This document shows positions 9,776 through 20,223 of a DNA stretch of 64,000 bases, in pieces. Position 1 is the stretch's first letter. Every line of letters begins with the position of its first letter. This stretch comes from Stictocephala bisonia (lineage: Eukaryota > Arthropoda > Insecta > Hemiptera > Membracidae), in the NCBI GenBank assembly GCA_035578905.1, contig JAQJVL010000520.1, positions 62,001-126,000 on the forward strand, given 5' to 3'. Position numbers and translations under genes: made by a program. Below the pieces are notes generated by a model, which had not been told where the DNA came from, made no database searches, and worked only from the letters and a program-made list of their open reading frames with translations.

Positions 9776-11307
9776 GGTAAAACTGGAAATGTTTTGACAC
9801 AAGCAATTTCGGCAAAAAAAAAATTGTTTCCCTTGATTTCGACCTGCTAATCACGAATCCGCAAACCGTTTTCCGCGGAAACCGCCCCTTCCCCCAGAAA
9901 AATCGGAAAAACCCGGAAAATGTTGAAATAATTTTTTTGGCAGAAAATGTCATGTGGCATATCAGAATTGACTGGTTTTTTACGCTGAACACGAAAATGC
10001 AATCGGAATTTCTCTGCGATCAATATTAAGCGGGTTAATGTTCAAGGTTTTGGCCAAAATCGCACGTGGTTCATCTCGGCGGTATCCGAACCGACCCGTA
10101 GCTGACAAGGTTAGGTTAGGTTTGTTTTCTATAGTTTAAACTGTTAAATAACCTAACCTTTTCAGCCCTTTTCGGCCGAAATCGATCGTTTACCGCAAAA
10201 CCAACCTAAACTAACCTAACCTTTTCAGCCCTCCTATACTGTCAGTGAATGAAAATAAGGGTACCAACCTAATATTTTGTAGGATTCAGCAGAGCAGCAG
10301 CTCTGTAGAAGGCGTGTGGCCTCTCCTCGAGGCTGTAGCGCCATTTGTACTAGGGTCCTCGCTGACCTGTCAGGGACGGGCACTAGCAAGGTCTTCTTGT
10401 TGCTCCGCTGAATAGCACCCAGAACCCACTGTCCCTTGACGATCCTGGCGCGGTTGTATTTACCCTTACCAAATTTGGCCTCGTCGATTTCAACAATCTC
10501 ACCGGGGCCACCTAGCTGAACGTTTTCCCGCTGCAAGTGATTTAAGATCACCTCCCGGTAAAAAATGCACCAATCAACGACGGTGTGAGAGGTAAGATGA
10601 AGAGTGTCTCTCAGGAAGGGGTACCGGGGAGGTTCTCTTGTCAGCAGGGTGAGAACAAAGGTGAAAATGGTCCTGTGCGGTAATCTTGTATTCCTGAGCC
10701 AGGAACCGGCGCGCACCGAACCACGCCACCCGCAACGCTTCGGTTTTTGTTTTCTGACCGACACACTCCTCGAGCAGAATAATAATCCTCACCAATGGAA
10801 ACGTGTCCACCACAACGGCCACAATTAGTTGTGCGCTTTACAATACCGTGTTCGATGAAAAACTCTTGTAACTGATGTTCGTTTAATGCCGCAGCGTCCC
10901 AATAGTTAACCTCACAGCCCTCACAAACCATCTCGCACTGAAGCAACACAGTCACTGGCAAACGGCCGGCCGCAAGTGGTGAACGCGACGCGGTGTATTC
11001 ATGCGCCTCGAGCCGCCATCCTCCACGCACAAAGTAGTTCTTGATAACATCGTTATTTTCTCGCATGATATTGATCGTAGAGAAAATCCGATTGCATTTT
11101 CGTGTTCAGCGTAAAAAAACAGTCAATTTAGATATGCCACATGTTGTATTCGACCGAAAAAGGTTTTTCGCGTTTTTCCTATTTTTCTGGGGGAAGGGGT
11201 GTTTTCCGCGGAAAATGGTTTGCAGATTTGTGTTCAGCAGGTCGAAATTAGTAAAAAAAATTTTTTTTGCCCGAAATCGCTTGTGTCAAAACATTTCCAG
11301 TTTTACC
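9776..11307 (-). mobile_element. Merlin DNA transposon, 1,532 bp, 9-bp target duplication
   Basis: The termini begin GGTAAAACTGGAAATGTTTT and are inverted copies over about 255 bp (9776-10030 and about 11055-11307), with a shared AAAATGCAATCGGA motif near the inner edge. CACACAGTC flanks both ends (9767-9775 and 11308-11316), an 8-9-bp duplication typical of Merlin. The internal minus-strand frames resemble an IS1016/ISXO2-type transposase. Short GGTTAGGTTAGG/AACCTAACC tracts lie inside at 10105-10240. Confidence 0.9.
10234..11066 (-). pseudogene. Merlin transposase (ISXO2/IS1595-like DDE), truncated and frameshifted
   Basis: The minus-strand product would cut and paste the Merlin element. 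The ATG at 11064-11066 starts inside the right terminal repeat. An N-terminal zinc-ribbon-like part is visible (FFIEHGIVKR..., then CGRCGGH). At least one frameshift follows near 10750, before RKQKPKRCGWRG. The core is clear: a helical VVDWCIFYREV stretch, then GEIVEIDEAKFGKGKYNRAR (first catalytic Asp in EIDE), then GQWVLGAIQR. The frame ends soon after TLLVPVPDRS. The C-terminal half, with the second Asp and the last catalytic residue, is not present, and 10030-10290 holds unrelated sequence. The enzyme cannot be active. Confidence 0.75.
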
Positions 11308-11416
11308 CACACAGTCTAAGAGAACTGCATGAACTCTTAATGTTCTTAATGTCGCTCATTTGAAAAACATAAAACTGATTTGTACCCAATAATTTTGATC
11401 GCCTCTATATAATAAA

Positions 11417-11426
<10 letters not shown>

Positions 11427-11470
<44 letters not shown>
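11427..11470. repeat. (AT)n microsatellite
   Basis: About 22 uninterrupted AT units. Confidence 0.95.
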
Positions 11471-11472
<2 letters not shown>

Positions 11473-12030
11473 CATTTATCCAAACTGTATTTAATATCTA
11501 TCTGCAATATTAAAGGAATAAATTGGTAATAGTTTTGTCTAGTTTATTCCTTTTTTATCAATAAACTAGAACTTAAACTGTTCATAATTTTCCACAACTT
11601 GAAGTAATGATAAACAAACTAGCAACACAAACAACTTTAACTATCTGCATAATTCCAACAGGAATGTTGTTACTTTTGTGAAATATCTTACTAAAATGTT
11701 AATATAGCTGTATTTGGAAAATAACTTTCAACTCAAGAGCCATTCAGAGTAAAATGGAAACAGTTAGTGATCATATTATAAAGACTAGGATCACTGTTGG
11801 TAGTTAGCCCCCCCCCCCCCAACCCCATGATATTCTATGGATGCAGAATCATAGCATAAGCATAGCATGTAGCAATGTGTTGATAACACTTTGGTATGGT
11901 TAGTGTGCCCTGATTGGTATTGGAGTATAAATATTCAAATTCTATATTAATATTAAAACAAAAACGTAAATTTCCGCAAGCATTAACAGGTGTCTCATCG
12001 TAAAAGCTAATCTGTTTATAGGTTTTATAC
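11471..12030. other. Intronic sequence, no feature seen
   Basis: AT-rich. A C10-12 run at 11809-11820 is the only simple feature. Confidence 0.5.
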
Positions 12031-12396
12031 ATTAAAGCCAGACTTGAGAATAACTATTACAAAATTTAACAATTACAAGTAATCATTACAATTTTCAGAA
12101 AATTTGTAACACATCCGTTAAATATTTTAACAGTAACGAGTAACGAATAATTCATTACAAAACTGAGTAATGAATAATCAGTAATATTACTTTGTTAGTC
12201 GTGTAAAATCAATATGGAAAACACAGAAACCATCGGCATCCCAGTCGTCCTGGAATTTCATGGAATGCAGCTTGCTCATATGTGAAGTTTGTCGAACGGG
12301 GTCGTCGTCTTTGACCGGTTTTCTCCCCCCACCCCTAAACATTATCTGGATGACCCAACCCCAACCCCTGTTTGTTTACTTTGTCAGTCAGTAGGG

Positions 12397-12625
12397 ATGA
12401 GCATCGTAGAGAAAACATTGATGTTTACATCATTTAAAACTCTCGATGTGTGAAAAACTTTAATCTCTTCACATTTATATTTTTTTTTGTAAAACATTGA
12501 TGTTTTATATTACATTAAAATATGTATTATTCAATCTTAAAATACAATCTGTAATGTATTTACCATCGATCGCAAAAACATCAACATCAAAATAAAAACA
12601 TCGACCATCGATATTCATCCTTATC
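12397..12625. mobile_element. Small hAT-like MITE nested in the hAT element
   Basis: The ends resemble inverted copies: TAGGGATGAGCATCG at the left and the complement of TAAGGATGAATATCGATGG at the right. Both are followed by repeats of the ATCGATG/ACATTGATGTTT type. I could not find a clear 8-bp duplication, so the borders are provisional. Confidence 0.45.
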
Positions 12626-13203
12626 TGTCGTTACTGTTACAGTAGTTATTAAATATACCTTATCGTATCGTCACTGTGCATGTGTGCAAAATTTAATGGA
12701 ACATATATTGTGGGAAAATATAACTTAAAATAAATATTAAATAATACACAAACACAAGTTGAGATACAAAATAAATTAGATGTTTAATGAGTAAATATGG
12801 TAAACATAGGTTCAAGTTGAAGAACATAAATCAAGAAGATATTCCTCAGGGTCTTCTAGCATATAAATAGTAGAGCATTAAGATACCTCATGGGGGAATT
12901 CATGCTGATTTCAAAAATACTTATGGAGTTTGGCAGTGTTAATAAATGAGTCTATTTTAATTCGATTATATATTTTTTATTTTAAAATTAAAAGTTAAAA
13001 AAAAAGGTAAATGACAATGTAAATTTAATTAAGAGTTCTGTATTTCAAATGAAATTTCTTCTTTTACACGTTCACTGTGGACTAAATTAGCTGATCTACT
13101 GCATTTGCCGAATTAGACGTTGTTCAAAAAATACTTTTTTTTCAGTTAGTACTATATAAAATGGCTAGTAAAACAATATTATATAGGTAAACATTTATGT
13201 ATA

Positions 13204-13274
13204 TACATATTTATATAAAACACCATGTGGTGTTTGCTGCAAATAGCATAAAAAACTATGGTTTATGCGGCAAA
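13204..13274. repeat. Imperfect 70-bp hairpin
   Basis: CACCATGTGGTGTTTGCTGC folds back on GCGGCAAACGCCAAATGGGT around a loop of about 8 bases, giving roughly 30 paired positions with a few mismatches. It lies inside the hAT element. It could be a precursor-like stem or a small foldback relic. Confidence 0.6.
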
Positions 13275-14675
13275 CGCCAAATGGGTGGTATTATGTTTTT
13301 TTTTACTGTTTATATTTTGTAAACTTAGTTTTAGTAAGAATAAATGTATTCCTTACCTTTTAGTTGACAGTTAGTAGCAATTGAGGGGTTTTTCAACACT
13401 ATTTACACTATTGTACAATGTGGAAGAGTTTCACTTGTGATAACATTGTTCGAAGTACAAGGCAGGCTATTCGTCACACGCCCCACAGAAATAAGTGGTG
13501 TCCTTTCTGATTCGCTTTGTATTGCATTCAACACATCTTCTTCTGAGAGGTCTACCATGTGGACCTATTTGAAATTTAGATCTTAGACAATATATCTATG
13601 AACAAATATATAAAAAAAGTTAAGCATCATTTATTAATTAATTAGTAATGATTGTCACAATAATTTATTATTTTTATCTATTAACAATAACAAGGTTAAG
13701 TCAGTTTGTAAACAACAGTTTAAATTTCAGATGATTTTATTTTCTATTTTATTTACCATATTATGGCACACACTAACTCGGCGGCTTCCCCCACTCCAAT
13801 TAGTTTACTGCGCATTGCCTGGCCAAGTGCCTCTATAAATTTCGCGAGTTATACTATTTTTGAATAAAGGGAAATTTAAATAACTTCCAAATATTATCTA
13901 AATTGAGGCTATGATCAAATGAAATTATTTATTATCATAAATGATATCAAACTTAATATGACATAATAAATTACTTAGTTTCAAATTATTAAAATTAATA
14001 TTTGATAAAATTATGAGGTGATGATTTTTGTCATTTTCAGGACATACTTATTTTATAACAATATTGAATATGAAAATGATTCCTGAATCATCTCATGTGC
14101 TTCAGTGCAAGTTTTACTTTTGAATTAAATTAATTTATTTTTTGTTTAGTAATAGTTTTTAGTTTTATATTTTTTAGTTACTTAATAGTTTTTAATTAAT
14201 TATAAAAATATGGCTGCATTTGAAGTTATATGGCCAGAAATTGTAACTTTCTTTGAAGCAACTGAAACATAAGGACAATCGGTTAAAGTTTCGATGTTTA
14301 CTGTGTATACAGAAAATCAACATTTCAAGTGCTTTAGTAACAAGTATTTCAAATAATTTGAAGATACATATCAAGGTAATTGTTTTGAGTAATTACCTAA
14401 AATGTATGTATGATTTATAGCTGGGTTTAACAAGGGGTCAAATATTATAATCTTTATTACGAGATAAATAAATGTATTGATCTCCTAAGAAGTTTTTGTT
14501 AATATCAATAATACTATAAAAGAAATAAGGTTAAACAATATTTTGTAAAAGTAAATGTAATTGTAACTGTAACTGAGTTACATATTTTAGCTGTTACTGT
14601 AATTTTGTTACTTTTTGGGGCAGTAACTGTAACTCAGTTAAATTTTTTAGTAACTTTCCCAAGTCTGATTAAAGC

Positions 14676-15407
14676 TAACAATAAGCTAAATTGTAGGATG
14701 CTCTGAAATGTAGCTGGTTTTTCTGTCCAGGGCCAGCCTACAATAGAACTCTTCAGCAAGTGTTAAAAACACCTTAGAAAGTTGACATTTTTTGGATGAA
14801 AAACGATTATTTATACTTTTTAAGGTGTGTGAATTGTATTATGGCCCTACCTAAGAAGCAAAGGCAAAAAATGAGAAAAAGCAGTAATTTTATTTAAAAA
14901 GTCATAAAAATGATTATATGACAGATATATACACCTTTTTTAATGCTTTTGTTCACAATGAAGTAATATGTAATGTTATAACATTTATAACGTTAAATAT
15001 AACATATAAAAACAAAAAACATAAAATAAATATTATGAATTTAATTTTTACTGCTTTGTTATTATAATTAATGAAAAATTGCTGGAAAATAAAAAGAAAT
15101 GTTACTGTGGGAAACAACTCTTATAGTCTGTTATCTAAAAAAAACACATTTTCATTACCTCTACTTGAAAATAAACTCACACACACAAATAAAAAATATG
15201 TAAACAGTAGTAAAAAAATAGTAGTGGTACACTGCAAATGTGACAACATTTGCTATGAAATGCATACAAAATATCGAATATAGTTTTCAATAAGAGAATA
15301 ATGATCAATAAGATTAATAGCCCAGTAGATAAAATGTACACAAAAATACTGCCAATAAACAACATAACAGTAATAATTACAACAATAAACATAATAATAA
15401 AAAATAC
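14676..15407. other. Intronic sequence, no feature seen
   Basis: Very AT-rich, with short frames only. No exon with paired splice sites was found. Confidence 0.5.
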
Positions 15408-15411
15408 TTAA

Positions 15412-16271
15412 CCCTTAAAACGCTGAGTAATTTTCTGTAATTTTTCAATTAACGCTTAATTTTCTTGAATATATATAATTTTAGTTTTTGTAAAGTTATA
15501 TTTTTTTTAAATCTAAACCAGGATAGTACAATGTAAAAAAAAAATAATAATAAAGATATTGTATTTTTATATTCATTTTTTATTCATTACAAAGTTTTGT
15601 CAAAACTGTAAAAACGAAATATTATTGGATGCAATTAAAAAAATTTTATACTTGCAAAAATAAATTTTTCAATTGAAATATGATTTTAGAATGACAATTT
15701 CTTCCTTAGAAAGTAGCAGCTGTATGAAAAACTTCAAAACTAAAAATTGTATAGCCATTATAAAAATATATACAATATAACTCAATAAGACAACAGATTT
15801 TACAAAGTTTATTATTTTGAATTTACTCTAATTTTTCATTGTGAAGTCTAGTTTTATTTTTGTTGTAAATAGTGTTTATTTTGTGTACATAATCTGTTTG
15901 TTTACACACCGGAGGTTAGTACAATGCACGAGACAGACAACAAATAACTGCAGACTGACGAGCGCCAGCCGGTCGCCGCGTCATGTGACTAGCAAATGCG
16001 TATATATTTGCTGCGAGCGCTAGCGGTTACCTCGATAGAGGCAATAATGAATGAAAACTTCATATTATTTACATTCGTTGCCTAGTAACCAGTCCAAAGG
16101 TCTCGAAAATGAATAATAACCTGAAAATAGTCTTGACCTTGAATCTTAGAACTCGCTACGTTGTATTAGGCCTGTTCTAGGATTATTGTTATCAGCTCGT
16201 GAAATATTACGTATAACGCGTTACGGGCAATTGTAAACATGCGTATATATACGGATGCCGCGTTTTAAGGG
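15412..16271. mobile_element. piggyBac-type MITE, 860 bp, TTAA target site
   Basis: The ends are CCCTTAAAACGC and its inverted copy GCGTTTTAAGGG, each bordered by TTAA (15408-15411 and 16272-16275), the diagnostic piggyBac duplication. The interior is AT-rich on the left and markedly GC-richer on the right (15920-16050). No transposase frame. Non-autonomous. Confidence 0.85.
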
Positions 16272-16275
16272 TTAA

Positions 16276-16779
16276 AATATACAATAATACTTAAATTAAA
16301 TATACAGTAAGAAACAATACTTTCTGTTCTTTAGTCTGATTCTTTGGAAAGTAAAAAATGACATGAACATTTGTTGAAAAATCTTCACATAGACAAAACA
16401 TACATAAGATTTGGTGGGAACAAAGTTATGATTCATCAGCTGTTAAATGAAGTAAATAAGAATAATATATATGTCAAAATGTAAGTTGTGCTGCTAACAT
16501 TATAAATAATATGCTCATTGGAAGTTCGTTCAGCATTCATAAACATAGAAAATAATTATTATGTTGCTATATGAGCCGTAAAAATTATAATTAAAGGTGG
16601 GTTGTAAATAGTCTACTTGTCTTTTCCAGCAACTATGCATGTATACAGACCGCATACACATACCCTTGACCCTCCCCCACCGCAACAAAAATGAGTTGAG
16701 TGTTTTCACCAACGGAATTTGACCAGTGTTAATTAGAAGTAGTGAGGGACTTTGCACCTTTCAAAGTATTTTTACTTCA
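16276..16779. other. Intronic sequence before the minisatellite, no feature seen
   Basis: AT-rich, no motif recognised. Confidence 0.45.
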
Positions 16780-17218
16780 CGTGCAGAGGTACTGACCCAC
16801 CCGCCCACCTGTACACGTGCAGAGGTACTGACCCACCCACCCACTCCTAGACGTGCAGAGGTACTAACCCACCCACCCACTCCTAGACGTGCAGATGTAC
16901 TGACCCACCCACTCACTCCTATACGTGCAGAGGTACTGACTCACCCACCCACTCCTAGACGTGCAGAGGTACTGACCCACCCACCCACTCCTAGACGTGC
17001 AGAGGTACTGACCTACCCACCCACTCCTATATGTGCAGAGGTACTGACCCAGCCGCCCACCCCTACACGTGCAGAGGTACTCATCCCCCCACCCCTACAC
17101 GTGCAGAGGTACTGACCCACCCACCCACTCCTACACATGCAGAGGTACTGACCCACCCACCCACTCCTAGACGTGCAGAGGTACTGACCCAGCCGCCCAC
17201 CCCTACACGTGCAGAGGT
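16780..17218. repeat. Minisatellite, about 33-36-bp unit, roughly 13 copies
   Basis: Units read ACGTGCAGAGGTACTGACCC followed by ACCCACCCACTCCTAG or close variants, with some shortened units. The long plus-strand frames through it come from near-multiple-of-three units and have no protein logic. It ends about 190 bp before exon B1. Its CCCACCC core relates it to the arrays at 25.5 and 60.8 kb. Confidence 0.9.
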
Positions 17219-17408
17219 AGTCTTTATTGGCTACATAAAGCTCACGTTATCTTTGGCGGTAACTACAGTGCAGGTTACAAATAGCATGTTTGTCCTAAAA
17301 GGGCTAAAGAGTGTACTTGATGCTTTCTCTAAATTGATGATATTTGTGTTGCACGATACTACATATTTACTATCTTTGAAACCCATTTTTTCTGTTCCAT
17401 GACATCAG

Positions 17409-17618
17409 GATTTTGCAGTGTACAGTTGCCAAGTGCAAGGTACGGGGATGGATGTCTCTGGAGCCACATAGTGCCATTCACGTTCTCAAGCCCCATAATC
17501 ATGAGCCACAACCTTCCAAGTATGGAACAGAGCTATGGTTTCTTTACAAGATGAAAATCAGGCTTCTTGAAATATCAAATAAATCTGTGATACAGATTTA
17601 CAGTGAAGAAGCTTCAAA
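17409..17618 (+). CDS. FLYWCH-cassette gene, exon B1 (zinc ligands of finger 1)
   Basis: The acceptor GACATCAG ends at 17408 and the donor is AA|GTAGGT at 17619. The exon enters and leaves in phase 2. With the last two bases of A1 it reads RILQCTVAKCKVRGW..., so the first pair of zinc ligands is C-x4-C. The second pair is the HNH in LKPHNHEPQP. A helical tail follows (ELWFLYKMKIRLLEISN, then IQIYSEEASK). B2 and B3 have the same layout: L-x-C-x4-C, then HNH, then an amphipathic helix ending IYxEEAxK or similar. The phase-correct junction places the first Cys just after the splice, identical in all three cassettes. A donor one codon later would read a stop. Confidence 0.75.
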
Positions 17619-17867
17619 GTAGGTAATCCTAAACTATTGCATTTTTATATTTCAGTCTTAAAAGTCTAACCAGTACTAAACATAATAGTATGAATACCTA
17701 AATAGACTTAAAAGACGTATAATTAGACTTTAGTTACATGATTTCAAAACGTCTGCCCATTTATCTACAATACCGTAGTGTAGCAAACGAAGAATTATGG
17801 AACTTGAACCTATGTAATAGATCACATGATATAGCACAAAATCTAGTTTTGATACATATTACGTCCA

Positions 17868-18236
17868 CCCATACACGTACGGTCTGGCATTGGCACATCT
17901 GCCCATATACACGTACAGTGGTATAGACCCAAATTCCAACTCATACATATATGCTGGTATTGGCTCACTCGCCTATACACTTACAATGGTGTTGACTCAC
18001 TCTTTCACCCATACACTTACAATAGTATTGACCTACCCTTCCACCCATACATTTACGGTAGTATTGAAAATAGATACATCTAATTCATGTATATAGTTTA
18101 ATTTTTTGTTAAATCAATATATGTTTGAGAAACTGTTTTACAGGTAGCATAACACATTACAGTCTAACTTGTTAATACGAATTAATAGTGACTGGAAGTG
18201 ATCCAGATTTACAAAGTTCTGAACTATCAGAAAATT
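17868..18236. repeat. Duplicated block 1 (minisatellite relic + unique flank)
   Basis: This carries degenerate CACCCATACACGTAC units and then about 170 bp of non-repetitive sequence (from ACGGTAGTATTGAAAATAG to GTTCTGAACTATCAGAAA). The block recurs almost unchanged at 25977-26345, and weaker similarity extends upstream to about 17820 and 25920. Confidence 0.85.
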
Positions 18237-18659
18237 TAACAATAACACTAAGTATAGTAAAAGTTATTTTAAAATAATTAATTTATGAGTATGTACATTA
18301 TACATGTTACCATAAAACCCTGAAGTGTGGCAAATCATAAGAATTACCAGATAATTCTTAAGGGATTATCTGTGGTTAAAGTTCGAAAACTGAATGGAAA
18401 TCAAGCCTTTACCTCTTGGGTGTTGGTTAATCTCTGGATTTACCATCCAACTTGATAAAAGTCTGAAATATCTGGAGGAAATGAGGAGCTTTGGCTTATA
18501 CCAACCCAACCGTTCTTGGTAAATGTGCAGATTTCCTAATGCTTGTTGGTAAATCTAGTGTTTCATGTTCAGACAGATCTCATTCTGCCTCCCCTTCTCT
18601 ATCTATTCGCTCCGACCTCAGTTGATAATCTGCTCTTGGTGTGATAATTGTGTATCACA

Positions 18660-20189
18660 ATGGATGAAATGTGTGATCGATTCTATGAGCATTTTAATGA
18701 TGCTGTGAACAGTAAGCACGAAAATCATTTTTACATTATGGACGAAAAGTATCACACATTGTTAAATGATGTGAAACAAGCTAAGGTGGTGGTGTAAAAG
18801 GAGAGTGTTCACTATAGGCACTTGAAAATATATGAAATCGTGGCAATCAGAAGTGAGGGAAAGTTGATCCTCACGATCTCATCAGAAAAAGATGATGACA
18901 TTCATTATGTTCGTTACAATATCATTAATTTGTCACACATCAATAATGGCCTTGGAGGGAGGACTCAGACCTTAGAGGAAGTTAACCATGAACACAAAAA
19001 TGTAACTACTAATGAGGTTATTATTTACCTACGACTTTGTGAGCCATGCTAGAAAAAAAACAGACAGTTTAAAGAAAGGGTTGGTTTTGAAGCCAATTGT
19101 TAAGTTTATATTAGTTTATCAAGACCATCTTATTAAGTTTGTAACTGTACACGCTTTACTTTATTTGAAAGAGCTGAAGAGGTCTCATACTACCTCCTTG
19201 ACATATTCTCCACTTTTGGTGCTCCTTGTATTTTACACTCAGACAATAGGCATGAATGTTGTAATAAAGTAATCAATAGTTTGTGTGACATGTTGCATGA
19301 TATTAAGGTTGGCATGGAAAACCAAGGCACAGCAAATCTCAATGATGAAAGAGCGAATCAGGGCATTGAGAATATGTTGGCTACGTGGATAGAAACGAAC
19401 AATATACCAAAGTGGTCTGAAGGGATTCGATTTATACAGGCCATTAAAAATAGAGCCTACCATGAGGGCATTAAATGTTCTCCTTATGAAGCCATGTTTG
19501 GAGTATCAATGAAAATGGGGTTGGCTACCTCAAAACTCCCTCGTGAAATGATCGTGAAACTTCAGAGGAACCAGCTGAAAGAGATTCTTGATGGCAAAAT
19601 GTATACGTGTCCCAACCTGGTGCAACTTGTTTACGCAGCTCAGGCAAAGACTATAGACTTCTACAACTTCTAAGAAACCAACTCCCAAATCTACTGAAAT
19701 AGAATCTCGTGACGACACTAATAAAGGACTTCGAGAATCTGCAAAGGAAGCACATGAATTACAGGTGAAGAAAAGAAAAAAAAGTCCAATGACCCAACCC
19801 CCAACCCCAATGTTGGGCAGAATGTTAGGATCAAAATTCCAGATATTGACCGTTCGAAAATCTACCCCAAGAATATGATTGCTGTCGTATTCAAGAGAGG
19901 AGATGATTTCTACCACCTTGGAACTTCATCATGAGAGTTGAATACGTTGAATTCTCGCAATGAATTTACATTTTATGCCGAAGACTTTATAACACCTGAA
20001 GATGTACTTGGGGAAGAGATAAGCCTTTACTCCGCAGTTCATCGACAATCAGTGGTTGGCGGCCAGGGTTAGAGAAAATGTTACTGTATGTGAAAGTATT
20101 CCACGAGGAAGTGTATGTGCAAGGCAGCAAACATGAAGTGCAACTTTAAGTGCCAGTGCCACAATTCCCAACCATATTGCAACAAGTAA
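18660..20189 (+). pseudogene. KRBA2-like integrase (retroviral-type DDE), degraded
   Basis: The frames together resemble the KRAB-A domain-containing protein 2-like integrases found in insect genomes, derived from Ginger-type or related DNA transposons. Visible in order: an N-terminal DRFYEHFNDAV...HFYIMDEKYHTLL; the zinc-binding region with VNHEHKNVTTNEVIIYLRLC; the integrase core with LVYQDHLIKFV; LHSDNRHE (second catalytic Asp); DERANQGIENMLATW (catalytic Glu in ERANQ); KNRAYHEGIKCSPYEAMFG; an SH3-like VRIKIPDIDRSK; and a Cys-rich end (CMCKAANMKCNFKCQC) closing at a TAA at 20187-20189. The segment with the first catalytic Asp is deleted before ILVYQDH. Stops at 18796 and 19050 and frameshifts kill it. 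The mariner insertion begins 35 bp after its stop. Confidence 0.75.
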
Positions 20190-20223
20190 CCAACGTTTTA
20201 TTTGATAATATTCCATAATTATA

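Larger units (their letters stand above)
12039..14667. mobile_element. hAT-type element, 2,629 bp, perfect 8-bp target duplication
   Basis: The ends are inverted CAGACTTG(A/G)GAA..., followed inside by many GTAAC/GTTAC subterminal repeats (12040-12190 and 14550-14660), a common hAT arrangement. ATTAAAGC lies immediately outside both ends (12031-12038 and 14668-14675). I recognise no transposase domain. The interior is AT-rich with short frames, so it is non-autonomous or badly decayed. A smaller hAT-like MITE and a hairpin lie within it. Confidence 0.8.

Noticed and set aside
10105..10240. GGTTAGGTTAGG tracts as telomeric repeats
   Set aside because: Only two or three TTAGG-like units occur in each orientation, inside a Merlin element. 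There is no tandem array.
16726..17402. Pro/Thr/His-rich frames at 16.7-17.4 kb
   Set aside because: Translation of minisatellite units. The frame is not shared with exon B1, which has its own acceptor downstream.
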